The notes beneath the pieces are model-generated. The model saw only the letters and a program-made list of their open reading frames with translations. It made no database searches and had not been told where the DNA came from. A stretch of DNA of 64,000 bases from Skermanella pratensis (GTDB lineage Bacteria; Pseudomonadota; Alphaproteobacteria; Azospirillales; Azospirillaceae): assembly GCF_008843145.1 (NCBI RefSeq), contig NZ_CP030265.1, positions 4,208,501 through 4,272,500 on the forward strand, read 5' to 3'. Below are positions 9,382-17,833 of this stretch, piece after piece (within the stretch, counting starts at the first letter, position 1; each line of letters starts with the position of its first letter). The position numbers were made by a program, and so were the translations under genes.

Positions 9382-9410
9382 CTTGGGTTCCTTTGGACGG
9401 CGATACCCGC

Positions 9411-10511
9411 TTACTGGCCGGTCTTGACCCGGGTCCAGGAACGGGTGCGCAGCCGTTCGGCCGCCGGCGGCACGGCCGACACGGTGAACATGTTCTGCTT
9501 CGCCTCCTCCGACGGGAAGACCGCCGGGTTGGTCTTGACCGCCTCGTCCACCTGCTCCAGCGACGCCGGGACGGCGTTGGCGTAGTTGGTGAAATTGGTG
9601 ATGCCGGCCATCACTTCGGGCTTGAGGATGAAGTTGATGAACTTGTGGGCCGCATCGGCGTTGGGCGAATCGGCCGTCACCGTCATCATGTCGAACCAGA
9701 GCTGCACGCCCTCCTTCGGCACGACATAGTCGACGGTCACGCCGGCGTTGGCCTCGGCGGCGCGGGCCTGGGCCTGGATCACGTCGCCCGAATAGGCAAG
9801 CGCCACGCAGGCGTCGCCGGCCGCGAGGTTGTTGATGTTCTGCCCCGTGACGAAGTTCTTCACATAGGGGCGGATCTTCATCAACGTCTCCTCCGCCTTC
9901 TTCAGGTCTTCCGGCTTCTCCGAGTTGGGATCGAGGCCGAGATAGTGAAGCACGGTCGGGAAGGTGTCGGTCGCCGAATCGAGGATCGTGATCCCGCACG
10001 GGGCGATCTTCTTGGCGACTTCCGGATCGAAGATCAGGTCGAAGCTGTCGAGCGGCGCATCGGGCATCAGGGCCTTGATCTTCTCGGCGTTGATGCCGAT
10101 CCCGATGGTGCCCCACTGGTAGATGACGCCGTACTGGTTGCCGGGGTCGGACCGTTCGACCTGCTTCATCAGCACGGGGTCGAGGTTCTTCAGGTTGGGA
10201 ATCTTCGACTTGTCGAGCTTCTGCAGCGCCCCGGCCTGGATCAGCCGGCTCATGGTCGGCTCGGCGGTGGGCACCACGAGATCGTAGCCGGACCGGCCGA
10301 CCAGCAGCTTCTGCTCCAGGATCTCCAGGTTGTCGTAGATGTCGTAATTGTACGAGATACCGGTTTCCGCCTTGAAATCCTCAAGGGTCGTCTCGCCGAT
10401 ATAGTCGTTCCAGTTGTAGATATTGACCGTCTGTGCCGACGCCAGACCCGGCGCCGCGACGGCGACGGCGGCAACGGCGCCGATCAGGCTGCTTACGATC
10501 CTCTGCTTCAT
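9411..10511 (-). CDS. potF: Periplasmic polyamine-binding protein, PotF/PotD type
   Basis: A 366-residue extracellular solute-binding protein for putrescine or spermidine. It has a Sec signal peptide (MKQRIVSSLIGAVAAVAVAAP...ASAQ, cleavage about residue 25) and the PotD/PotF hallmark VNIYNWNDYIGETTLEDF at the mature N-terminus. Other conserved pieces are YDLVVPT near residue 75 and QWGTIGIGIN. ATG 10511 is chosen because it gives a standard signal peptide; an upstream in-frame ATG at 10541 would add ten residues and has an AGAAGG closer by, so it is possible. First gene of potFGHI; its promoter should lie in 10512-10745. Confidence 0.94.
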   Translation of the reverse strand: MKQRIVSSLIGAVAAVAVAAPGLASAQTVNIYNWNDYIGETTLEDFKAETGISYNYDIYDNLEILEQKLLVGRSGYDLVVPTAEPTMSRLIQAGALQKLDKSKIPNLKNLDPVLMKQVERSDPGNQYGVIYQWGTIGIGINAEKIKALMPDAPLDSFDLIFDPEVAKKIAPCGITILDSATDTFPTVLHYLGLDPNSEKPEDLKKAEETLMKIRPYVKNFVTGQNINNLAAGDACVALAYSGDVIQAQARAAEANAGVTVDYVVPKEGVQLWFDMMTVTADSPNADAAHKFINFILKPEVMAGITNFTNYANAVPASLEQVDEAVKTNPAVFPSEEAKQNMFTVSAVPPAAERLRTRSWTRVKTGQ

Positions 10512-10898
10512 CCCGCTGAACCCCGACCTTCTAGGAAATTTCATCACTCCGGCCAAGCGGACGCGCACCCATTTACGCCGACCGGTTTGGGCATCGCCGC
10601 GTCGGCGGTTATTGCACTCATGGGCAGGGGGGTTGTCAACGCCGCAACGCGACATTCGCATGGAAGTTTCGGCGGCTCGGACGAAGACGACATGGTGCAG
10701 GCGGAGGCAGCTTGACGCAGCCCGGAGCAGATTCTTTGAATTTATTTGATCATGCGCGAAAAAGGGGTAAATTCATACCGCCATAGCTCCTTGGAGGATC
10801 GCGCGGCAGCCCGGCTCGGATTTCTTCCGAGGACGGTAAGCATGCCCCGCCGGCTTCCCACAACGCGAGCACCACGCCATCCTGTCAGAGGCCATCCC
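10512..10898. other. Divergent intergenic region between potF and an unknown operon
   Basis: This 387-base region must hold the promoters of potF (minus) and of the unknown gene pair starting at 10899 (plus). Its only distinct element is an A/T-rich patch with a 7-bp inverted repeat, GAATTTA at 10738-10744 and TAAATTC at 10768-10774, separated by 23 bases. I see no convincing sigma-70 boxes and no coding frame with family resemblance. Confidence 0.4.
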
Positions 10899-11111
10899 AT
10901 GCCCAACCTTGCCGTCATAGCTGACGATCCGGAAGAGTTCCGGCAATCGATCGAGCGCATGAACAACTCTGACTATCAGCGTAGCGCCGTCAGCTTCAAT
11001 CACGGACTTCGAACCGCGCGGGAGTTGGAGGATCTGGTATGCCAGGAGCCTTTCGTACCGACTAACCTGGATGCCGTCGCCGGCCTCTTGAAGGAATCGA
11101 ATGACGAATGA
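10899..11111 (+). CDS. Hypothetical protein, first gene of an unknown two-gene operon
   Basis: A 70-residue acidic protein that I do not recognise; it begins MPNLAVIADDPEEFRQSIERM and has no signal peptide or membrane helix. ATG 10899 is preferred because CAGAGG lies eight bases upstream; longer readings from 10746 start in a non-coding-looking stretch. Its TGA overlaps the ATG of the next gene by four bases, so the two products are made together. Composition is lower in GC than the surrounding genes, which hints at transfer. A small acidic protein coupled to a larger basic one is the layout of toxin-antitoxin and similar pairs, but no domain supports that. Confidence 0.55.
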   Translation: MPNLAVIADDPEEFRQSIERMNNSDYQRSAVSFNHGLRTARELEDLVCQEPFVPTNLDAVAGLLKESNDE

Positions 11112-11587
11112 GCAAAGGCGTTCTGGAAGGCGAGGTACTTTCTCATCGCACACGTGAGAAATTGCTTGAGGCTTACGCACGCTCCTTGATCAATGCATGC
11201 AGGACAGTCCGTCTCGAGTTCAGCCTCGTATCCTATTCCGAGCGGGAGCTGAGGCTCGCGCTCGATGAAGCCGATATCGACTTGACCGCGTTATTCCGGC
11301 GCAGGCAACCGGCCGACGGCCTGTCTCCCGGCAAGATCGCGGGCATCATCGCCTTCAGGCTCGGCCGGTTCAAGATCGTGCATGTGGCCGAGCAGGGCCA
11401 GGGCCATGCCCTGATCCACCTGATCCAGGATCTTGCGGCGAACTACGCCGTTCAGTCCGTGCTCCTTCGCGCGGACATTCCCGACCGGAAAGTCCTCGAA
11501 ACCGCCTACCAGATGTCGAGGCGCCACGCCAATCAAGAGACGCTCGGCATCGTTTTCGACGCGATAGCGCCGGACAAGGCGGCCTGA
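11108..11587 (+). CDS. Hypothetical protein, second gene of an unknown two-gene operon
   Basis: A 159-residue soluble protein with no family that I can name. It is rich in helix-forming residues, with a basic patch around LFRRRQPADG and a C-terminal half (HALIHLIQDLAANYAVQSVLL) that could form an alpha/beta core. No signal peptide or membrane segment is seen. It overlaps the upstream small gene by four bases (ATGA). Lower GC than the flanking pot and puu genes suggests acquisition. The downstream gap before the convergent puuA holds an imperfect hairpin that may terminate both. Confidence 0.6.
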   Translation: MSKGVLEGEVLSHRTREKLLEAYARSLINACRTVRLEFSLVSYSERELRLALDEADIDLTALFRRRQPADGLSPGKIAGIIAFRLGRFKIVHVAEQGQGHALIHLIQDLAANYAVQSVLLRADIPDRKVLETAYQMSRRHANQETLGIVFDAIAPDKAA

Positions 11588-11598
11588 CACCGTTGAAA

Positions 11599-11629
11599 GG
11601 CGGCGCGCCTGCGGGAGTGCCGCACCGCC
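11599..11629. terminator. Possible bidirectional terminator between convergent genes
   Basis: An imperfect inverted repeat (GGCGGCGCGCC against GCCGCACCGCC, 9 of 11 pairs) lies between the stop codons of the unknown operon and puuA. There is no T run, so the call is weak. Confidence 0.3.
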
Positions 11630-11641
11630 CTCCCCAAAGCA

Positions 11642-12985
11642 TCACACGTTCAGCAGCAAGTTCTCCCGCTCCCAGGAGCTGATCACCCGCTGATAGGCGT
11701 CGTACTCCGCCTGCTTGACATGGGTGACGGCGGCGACGAAGCGTTCGCCGAAGATCTCGCGGAGCGGCTTGCAGGCGTTGAACTTGGTGATGGCGTCGGA
11801 CTGATGCCGCGGCAGGGTATAGGCCAGGCGGTGGGCGCTGCCCTTGACCGGGTCGGTCGGCTCCAGCGTCTGGATCATGCCGATATAGCCGCAGGCGAGC
11901 GAGGCGGCGAGCGCCAGGTAGGGGTTGGCGTCGGCCCCGGCGACGCGGTTCTCGACGCGTCGGGACTCCGGCGGGGAGACGGGGACGCGGAACCCGGTGG
12001 TGCGGTTGTCGCGGCCCCAGTGCACGTTGATCGGGGCGTCCGATCCGGCGATCAGGCGCCGGTACGAATTGACGTTGGGGGCGAGCAGCGGCATGGCCGA
12101 CGGCAGGAACTTCTGGAGCCCGGCGATGTGGCTGAGGAACAGCGGCGTATCCTCCCCGTCGGCGTTGGAGAAGAGATTTTCCCCCGTGTTCTTGTCGACC
12201 ACGCTCTGGTGGACGTGCATGGCGCTGCCCGGCTCGCCTTGCATCGGCTTCGCCATGAACGTGGCATAGACGTTGTGCCGGATCGCGGTCTCCCGAACCG
12301 TCCGCTTGAACAGGAATACCTGGTCGGCCAGTTCCAGCGCGTCGCCGTGGTTGAAGTTGATCTCGATCTGCGCGGCGCCGGCCTCGTGGGTCAGGGTGTC
12401 GATGTCGATTCGCTGCGCCTCGCAGTAGTCGTAGACGTCCTCGAAGATCGGGTCGAACTCATTGACCGCATCGATGCCGTAAGCCTGCCGGCCGCTCTCG
12501 GTCCGGCCCGACCGGCCGACCGGCGGAACCAGCGGATAATCCGGGTCCTTGTTGATCTGGACCAGGAAGAACTCCAACTCGGGAGCCACGATCGGCTGCC
12601 AGCCGCGCTCGTCGTACAACTCCAGAACCCGCTTAAGCACCCAGCGCGGCGAGATGTCCACCGGGCTGCCATCGGCATAGTCGCAGTCGCTGATCACCTG
12701 GGCGGTCGCCTCGGTGTACCAGGGCACCATGCGGATCGTGTTCTCGTCGGGACGCATGTAGATGTCGGAATTGGCCGGGCTGGTGACGTCCTCGTCATCC
12801 GGGTATTCGCCGGTCACCGTCTGGATGAAGATCGCCTCCGGCATGCGCAAGCCCCGCTCGCGCAGAATGCGGAGGAACTTCTCGGCCGGCAGGATCTTGC
12901 CGCGCGCGATCCCGGACATGTCCGGTACGAGACACTCGACCTCGGTGATCTGGCGGCCCTGGATGAAGTCGCTGAGGAGGTTCAT
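11642..12985 (-). CDS. puuA: Glutamine synthetase family protein, probable gamma-glutamylputrescine synthetase
   Basis: A 447-residue type I glutamine-synthetase fold enzyme. The ATP/metal-site segments are present: APELEFFLV, HEAGAAQIEINF, GEPGSAMHVHQS, NSYRRL and NRTTGFRVP. It lacks the tyrosine adenylylation loop of GlnA and has the N-terminus and spacing of the PuuA/GlnA3 group, which ligates glutamate to putrescine. ATG 12985 (MNLLSDFIQGRQITEVECLVPDMSG) gives the usual family start; a long upstream extension in frame is non-coding. Its neighbours are a polyamine importer, puuB and a PuuR-like gene, which supports polyamine over nitrogen-assimilation use. Exact amine specificity is inferred. 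Confidence 0.88.
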   Translation of the reverse strand: MNLLSDFIQGRQITEVECLVPDMSGIARGKILPAEKFLRILRERGLRMPEAIFIQTVTGEYPDDEDVTSPANSDIYMRPDENTIRMVPWYTEATAQVISDCDYADGSPVDISPRWVLKRVLELYDERGWQPIVAPELEFFLVQINKDPDYPLVPPVGRSGRTESGRQAYGIDAVNEFDPIFEDVYDYCEAQRIDIDTLTHEAGAAQIEINFNHGDALELADQVFLFKRTVRETAIRHNVYATFMAKPMQGEPGSAMHVHQSVVDKNTGENLFSNADGEDTPLFLSHIAGLQKFLPSAMPLLAPNVNSYRRLIAGSDAPINVHWGRDNRTTGFRVPVSPPESRRVENRVAGADANPYLALAASLACGYIGMIQTLEPTDPVKGSAHRLAYTLPRHQSDAITKFNACKPLREIFGERFVAAVTHVKQAEYDAYQRVISSWERENLLLNV

Positions 12986-13183
12986 ACATCTGACGGCGCG
13001 GGCGCATCCCCGGCCGGCTCCGCGTTGTTGCGCCTGACACCGGACATTATGGGTCGATGGCGCGGCACGCGCCAGGGGGGCCGTTGCGGGTTGGGCAAAA
13101 TTCGCTTGGCCAAACCCGATTTGGTGCTTGCGCCGGGAGCGACATGGCTTTAGCGCATGGGCCGTACGAATGAGGGATCTTTC

Positions 13184-13507
13184 ATGCGCATAGCGTTCCT
13201 GGCCTTGCCGTTTTTCCTGTCCGGCTGCGGACTCGTCGGGATGGTCGCCAGCGGTGTCGCCGACGGCACCAAGTTCGTCATCAACCGGGTCGAGAACGAC
13301 CCGCAGGTGCAGGAGGCCCGGCGGCAGCAGGGCTATGCCCCGGCGCGGGGCCAGGACCTGAGGGCGACGGAAGCTGCCCCGGCCCAACCCTATCCCGACC
13401 AGACCTACCAGGCGCAGCCACCCTATCCGTCGGGCGGGGCGACGGCGGCGCCCGCCCCCTTGTCCGCCCCGGTAACCCCCGTGACGCGCGGCGAACCGCT
13501 GAACTGA
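13184..13507 (+). CDS. Small putative lipoprotein
   Basis: A 107-residue protein with a lipoprotein signal: MRIAFLALPFFLSGCG has a lipobox LSGC with Cys at residue 12. The mature part starts with GLVGMVASGVADGTKFVINRVENDP, then turns into a Gln/Pro/Ala-rich tail. ATG 13184 is chosen over the upstream ATG 13157 because only the shorter form puts the signal peptide at the N-terminus. It would sit in the outer membrane facing the periplasm. No family recognised; it is divergent from puuA. Confidence 0.65.
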   Translation: MRIAFLALPFFLSGCGLVGMVASGVADGTKFVINRVENDPQVQEARRQQGYAPARGQDLRATEAAPAQPYPDQTYQAQPPYPSGGATAAPAPLSAPVTPVTRGEPLN

Positions 13508-13525
13508 GGATGGCACCTCGGCCGG

Positions 13526-13580
13526 GGTATCGCCGGCCAAGGTATCCCCGGCCAAGGTATCCCCGGCCAAGGTATCCCCG
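13526..13580. repeat. Tandem 15-bp repeat, 3.7 copies
   Basis: Three consecutive 15-base units (consensus GGTATCCCCGGCCAA) at 13526, 13541 and 13556 are followed by ten bases of a fourth. The first unit differs by one base (CG for CC); the others are identical. It lies in the 148 bases between the lipoprotein gene and the TRAP gene, so it could be part of a leader or promoter. Confidence 0.93.
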
Positions 13581-13655
13581 ATTGTGCACCGGGATCGAAG
13601 GAGGCACTATGCGGCCCCCAAGGGTGCCGAACAGGCTTCCACCAAGAGAGGCGAC

Positions 13656-14753
13656 ATGAAAAGACGTCAATTCCTCACCACGGGCGCGGTCGGTGGCGCC
13701 GCAGCACTGGGTGCCGCCGCAAGCTTTCCGGCTCCCGCCATTTCCCAAGGCCGCCAGCAGTGGACGATGGTCACGTCCTGGCCCAAGAACGCGCCCGGCG
13801 TCGGCGTCAACGCCCAGCGCGCCGCCGACATGATCTCGGCGCTCAGCGGCGGCCGTCTCACGGTCAAGCTCTATGCCGCCGGCGAACTGGTTCCGCCGTT
13901 CGAAGCGTTCGACGCCGTCGCCAGCGGCACCGCGGACATGCTGCACGCCACGCCCTACTACTGGCAGGGCAAGAACCCGGTGTTCCACTGGTTCACCGGA
14001 GTTCCCTTCGGCCTGACGGCCGCCGAGTTCAGCGGCTGGATCTACTACGGCGGCGGCCAGCAGCTTTGGGACGAAGCCTATGCGCCGTTCGGGGTCAAGC
14101 CGTTCTACGCCGGCAACAGCGGCGTGCAGGCGGGCGGCTGGTTCGTGCGCGAGGTCACCGGCCTGGCCGACCTGCGCGGCCGGAAGTTCCGGATCGCCGG
14201 CCTGGGCGGCGCCGTGATGCAGAAGATGGGCGTCAACGTCGTCCTGACGCCGCCGGGCGAGATCTTCGCGGCCCTGCAGTCCGGCGCGGTCGATGCGGCG
14301 GAGTGGGTCGGCCCCTGGAACGACCTGGCGTTCGGCCTGTACCAGATCGCCAAGTTCTACTACCTGCCCGCCTTCCACGAAGCCGGGCCGGCGCTGGAGA
14401 TCAGCGTCAACAAGCAGAAATACGACGCCCTGCCCAAGGACCTCCAGCAGATCGTCGCGGCCGCCGCCCAGGCGACGGCGACCACCACGCTGGCCGACTT
14501 CACCTACCACAACGCCGTGTCGCTGGAGCCGCTGGTCCGCGATCACGGCGTCCAGCTCCGCGAATGGCCGGAAGAGGTGGCGGTGGAGATGGGCCGGGCG
14601 ACCCGAGAGGTCATGGCCGAGATCTCCGGCTCCAACGACATGACCCGGAAGGTCCACGCCTCCTTCTCCACCGCCCTGGAGAAATCCCGCGTCTGGGCCC
14701 GGTGGAGCGACCTGGCCTATCTGACCCTCCGCGAGAAGGCGCTCAGCGCCTGA
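13656..14753 (+). CDS. TRAP transporter substrate-binding protein, DctP family
   Basis: A 365-residue periplasmic binding protein of a TRAP carboxylate transporter. The N-terminus KRRQFLTTGAVGG is a twin-arginine (Tat) signal, followed by cleavage around residue 32. The DctP fold is seen in FRIAGLGGAVMQKMGVNVVLTPPGEIFAALQSGAVDAAEWVGPWND, where the conserved Arg and the Asp-Ala-Ala-Glu-Trp region bind the substrate. ATG 13656 follows AAGAGAGGCGAC. This subgroup (FcbT/TakP-like) often binds 2-oxo acids through a metal. No dctQ or dctM membrane genes lie nearby, so it must pair with a remote permease. Downstream an imperfect GC hairpin (about 14770-14790) may end the transcript. Confidence 0.9.
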   Translation: MKRRQFLTTGAVGGAAALGAAASFPAPAISQGRQQWTMVTSWPKNAPGVGVNAQRAADMISALSGGRLTVKLYAAGELVPPFEAFDAVASGTADMLHATPYYWQGKNPVFHWFTGVPFGLTAAEFSGWIYYGGGQQLWDEAYAPFGVKPFYAGNSGVQAGGWFVREVTGLADLRGRKFRIAGLGGAVMQKMGVNVVLTPPGEIFAALQSGAVDAAEWVGPWNDLAFGLYQIAKFYYLPAFHEAGPALEISVNKQKYDALPKDLQQIVAAAAQATATTTLADFTYHNAVSLEPLVRDHGVQLREWPEEVAVEMGRATREVMAEISGSNDMTRKVHASFSTALEKSRVWARWSDLAYLTLREKALSA

Positions 14754-14865
14754 GCCGTCCTCGGACGGGGGCCGCGCTGATAGGGCGCGGTCCTCGACTC
14801 GGGGGCCGGGGTAGACACGCGGCAGCCCGCCACCCATAAAGTCTCCCCGCTGGTTCCCGGGCTCA

Positions 14866-15693
14866 ATGCGGAATGCGACGATGGACCTCGACGAGACGAT
14901 CCGGATCGACGGCGACCTGGCTGCGCTTCGGTCCCGCCGGACACGCTGGATCATCCGCATGGGTCTTGCCACCCTGATCCTGCTGGTGCTGGTGCCGGCC
15001 ATCGATCTCGGCATCTCCCGGCAGTTCTACGATCAGGCCGGCGGCTTCGTCTGGCGCAGCCAGCCGGTACCGGAGGCGATCCACTCCGCGATCCAGGTCG
15101 CGGCGCGGATCATTGGCGCCGCGACCCTTCTGGCATTCCTGTATACCGCCGGCCGCTCGCTGTGGAGCCGGCTCCGCACCTGCGAAGGGGTGCCGGCGAC
15201 GCTACTCGGCCTGGGGCCGCGATGCTGGGCTTTCCTGTTCCTGGGCCTGCTGCTCGGACCCGGACTGGTCGCCAACGTCGTGCTGAAGGACATGTGGAGC
15301 CGCGCCCGGCCGGTGCAGGTGGAAGAATTCGGCGGCGACCAGTATTTCAGCCCGCCGATGGTGATCAGCAACCAGTGCCGCAAGAACTGCTCGTTCGTCG
15401 CCGGCGACGCGGCCCTGGGGTTCTACCTGCACATCTTCGCCTATGTGGCGATGCGGCGCTTCGCCGGACCGCTGCTCGTCGCGGGCATGGCAGCCGGGCT
15501 CGCGGCGGGGCTCCTCAGGATCGGCATGGGAGCCCATTTCTTCAGTGACGTGATCTATGCCGGAGTATTCATGACCTTGACCATCGCCGGGCTGCATGCC
15601 GCCATGTTCTCGCCCAGGCAGACCCTGGACCTGTGGCGCCGTTGGACACCCTGGTGCGACAGCCGGTGGCCCTCGCGCAAAGGGCGGCCCTGA
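14866..15693 (+). CDS. PAP2-family membrane phosphatase, atypical active site
   Basis: A 275-residue integral membrane protein with about six helices. PAP2 motif 1 is KDMWSRARP, motif 3 is RIGMGAHFFSD. Motif 2, normally PSGH, reads CSFVAGD, so the expected active-site His is replaced by Asp; related lipid-phosphatase-like proteins have CSFVSGE here. The substrate would be an isoprenoid or lipid phosphate at the membrane, if active. ATG 14866 is used; ATG 14881 (MDLDETIRIDGD) is equally plausible as neither has a good ribosome site. The TGA stop shares a base with the ATG of puuB (TGATG), so the two genes are coupled. Confidence 0.82.
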   Translation: MRNATMDLDETIRIDGDLAALRSRRTRWIIRMGLATLILLVLVPAIDLGISRQFYDQAGGFVWRSQPVPEAIHSAIQVAARIIGAATLLAFLYTAGRSLWSRLRTCEGVPATLLGLGPRCWAFLFLGLLLGPGLVANVVLKDMWSRARPVQVEEFGGDQYFSPPMVISNQCRKNCSFVAGDAALGFYLHIFAYVAMRRFAGPLLVAGMAAGLAAGLLRIGMGAHFFSDVIYAGVFMTLTIAGLHAAMFSPRQTLDLWRRWTPWCDSRWPSRKGRP

Positions 15694-16970
15694 TGGCCGG
15701 CCGCGGCCATCCCCGTTCCTGGTATACCGAGACCGCCCTGCCCCAATCCGATCATCCGCCGCTGGCGGGCGACCTGCGATGCGACGTCTGCGTCGTGGGC
15801 GGCGGCTATACCGGGCTTTCCGCGGCCCTGCACCTGGCGGAGCGGGGTTATGACGTCGTGCTCCTGGAAGCGGAGCGGATCGGCTGGGGCGCCTCGGGAC
15901 GGAACGGCGGCCAGATCGTCACGGCATACAACCCCTCAATGGGGACCATGGCCGGATGGGTCGGCAACGAAGACGCGCGGCTGCTGTGGGAACTTGGCGA
16001 GGAGTCGAAGCGGATCCTGACGGACCGGGTGGAACGCCACGGCATCGATTGCGACCTGCGCTGGGGCTATGTCCTGGCGGCGCTGAAGCAGCGGCAGCTC
16101 GCAGGATTGCGCGGGCTGGAGTCGGAATGGCGCGACGAATACGGCTACCCTGAAGCGCGCCTGCTGGACCGGGACGAAATCCGCTCGATGGTCGCGTCCG
16201 ACACCTATGTCGGCGGGCTGTTCGACGGCGGCAGCGGGCAGCTCCATCCGCTGAACTATGCCATCGGGCTGGGCCGTGCGGCCGCCGAGGCGGGCGTCCG
16301 GATCTTCGAGGGGTCCCGGGTCGAACGGCTCGACACCGGCGCCGCCCCGGCCGCCCACACCGCCGCGGGCACTGTCCGGGCGGATTACCTGATCCTGGCG
16401 GGCAACGCCTATCTGGGCGGGCTGGTGCCGGAGTTGGCGGCGAAGATAATGCCGGTCGCGACATACATGATCGCGACGGAGCCGCTGGGCGAAGAACGGG
16501 CGACAGCCCTGATCCCCTGCGGTCACGCCGTCGCCGACGTCAATTTCGTGCTCAACTACTACCGGCGCTCACCCGATCACCGGCTGCTGTTCGGCGGCGG
16601 CGTCAGCTATTCGGGGCTCGACCGGCCGGACCTGAAGCGTATCCTGCGGCGCACGATGCTGCGCTATTTCCCGCAGCTGGCCGACGCCGGGATCGACCAT
16701 TGCTGGGGCGGCCACGTGGCGATCACGCTGAACCGTACGCCCCATTTCGGGCGGATCGGATCGAACACCTATTTCGCCCAGGGTTATTCCGGCCATGGCG
16801 TGGCGCTCACCGGCCTCGCCGGGAAGCTGATCGCGGAAGCGGTCGGCGGAACCGCGGAACGGTTCGACGTGTTCGCCCGGCTACCCCACCAGCGTTTCCC
16901 CGGTGGCCCCGCCCGGATGCCCCTGCTGGTGCTCGCCATGGCCTGGTTCCGCCTGCGCGACCTATTGTGA
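15693..16970 (+). CDS. puuB: FAD-dependent oxidoreductase, probable gamma-glutamylputrescine oxidase
   Basis: A 425-residue DAO-family flavoenzyme. The FAD dinucleotide site is VCVVGGGYTGLSAALHLAERG near residue 31 followed by VVLLEAERIGWGASGRNGGQ, the hallmark of PuuB/OrdL proteins; YFAQGYSGHGVALTGLAGKLIAEA near the C-terminus is the second FAD contact. It would oxidise gamma-glutamylputrescine to the aldehyde, releasing ammonia and peroxide. ATG 15693 overlaps the PAP2 stop by one base. Longer readings from 15633 are inside the PAP2 coding region. puuA, aminotransferase and regulator genes lie close by on either strand; puuC and puuD are not in the window. Confidence 0.87.
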   Translation: MAGRGHPRSWYTETALPQSDHPPLAGDLRCDVCVVGGGYTGLSAALHLAERGYDVVLLEAERIGWGASGRNGGQIVTAYNPSMGTMAGWVGNEDARLLWELGEESKRILTDRVERHGIDCDLRWGYVLAALKQRQLAGLRGLESEWRDEYGYPEARLLDRDEIRSMVASDTYVGGLFDGGSGQLHPLNYAIGLGRAAAEAGVRIFEGSRVERLDTGAAPAAHTAAGTVRADYLILAGNAYLGGLVPELAAKIMPVATYMIATEPLGEERATALIPCGHAVADVNFVLNYYRRSPDHRLLFGGGVSYSGLDRPDLKRILRRTMLRYFPQLADAGIDHCWGGHVAITLNRTPHFGRIGSNTYFAQGYSGHGVALTGLAGKLIAEAVGGTAERFDVFARLPHQRFPGGPARMPLLVLAMAWFRLRDLL

Positions 16971-17037
16971 AAGGAGTACGGCCGGCGCGTGGAGAGTGCT
17001 CGGATCGATTGCAAAAAAGACGTAATCTGAGGGACGA

Positions 17038-17817
17038 ATGGTCTTCCCGTTCCGCAAATCCGTGCCAACAGCCAAGCGTCGATCCGTGCTCCCCAGAATC
17101 CTGATCCTGCCGCTCGCCCTGCCCCTGTTCTGCGCCGTAGGACCGGTCCAGGCCGCGGCGCAATCCTGCTCCACCCGGCCGCCTCCCCCGACGGTGACGG
17201 TCAGGACCGCCGAGTCCGACGTGCTCACCAGCGAGGATCTCAGTTTCAGCGAACTGACGCGCCTGTTCCGGAAACCCGGCGCCCATCCGGCCGGGCTCTA
17301 CACCGGCGCGATAGCGGTCGGCCAGTCGGCCCGGTACCGCTGGGTCGATGACGGCAGGGAGATCTGCGTATCCATGGACACCATCGAGGTGACGCTGACC
17401 CTGACCGAGCCGAAGATCTATATCGGGCGCGAACTGGCGGACGACGCGTGCGCCCGCGAGTCGGTCTGGCGCCACGAGATCGTCCATTACCGGATCGACC
17501 AGGACGTGCTGCAGCGTTTCGCCCCGGTCATGCAGCGCGCCGCCGAGTTCGCGGCGAAGCAGGCCAGCGGGCAGGTCGCCCGGCGGGAAGCCGACGTCAC
17601 CCGCATCGGCGAGCGGATGGCGCGGTCCGTGCGCCAGCACGTGGACCGGGTCTCGCGCGACATGCAGAGCGACCGCGACAGTCTCCACGACCGCCTCGAT
17701 TCGCGCGAGGAATATGCGCGCACCTCGACCGTGTGTTCCCGCGGCGACCTCGGCAACTCCCGGCCCGTGCTGTGCGCGTCCGAACCGCACCTCTGCACGA
17801 ACCTGGAGAAGCCTTGA
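17038..17817 (+). CDS. Secreted protein with HExxH motif
   Basis: A 259-residue protein of unknown function. It starts with a basic n-region and hydrophobic stretch ending VQAAAQS (signal cleavage about residue 41), so it should be periplasmic or secreted. His146-Glu147-x-x-His150 in VWRHEIVHYRID is a zinc-metallopeptidase-type motif, sitting next to a Cys-rich scatter (Cys44, Cys110, Cys138 and C-terminal Cys). A basic helical region follows (RREADVTRIGERMARSVRQHVDRVSRDM). It resembles no peptidase family that I can name with certainty. ATG 17038 has GAGGGA upstream. It is convergent with the aminotransferase gene, 16 bases away. Confidence 0.65.
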   Translation: MVFPFRKSVPTAKRRSVLPRILILPLALPLFCAVGPVQAAAQSCSTRPPPPTVTVRTAESDVLTSEDLSFSELTRLFRKPGAHPAGLYTGAIAVGQSARYRWVDDGREICVSMDTIEVTLTLTEPKIYIGRELADDACARESVWRHEIVHYRIDQDVLQRFAPVMQRAAEFAAKQASGQVARREADVTRIGERMARSVRQHVDRVSRDMQSDRDSLHDRLDSREEYARTSTVCSRGDLGNSRPVLCASEPHLCTNLEKP

Positions 17818-17833
17818 GCGCCGATGAGGCGTC

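Noticed and set aside
10423..10749. 108-codon plus-strand frame upstream of the unknown operon
   Set aside because: Overlaps the potF signal-peptide region antisense and is Arg-rich without a family.
13526..13580. Tandem repeat as a CRISPR array
   Set aside because: Units are 15 bases with no spacers between them.
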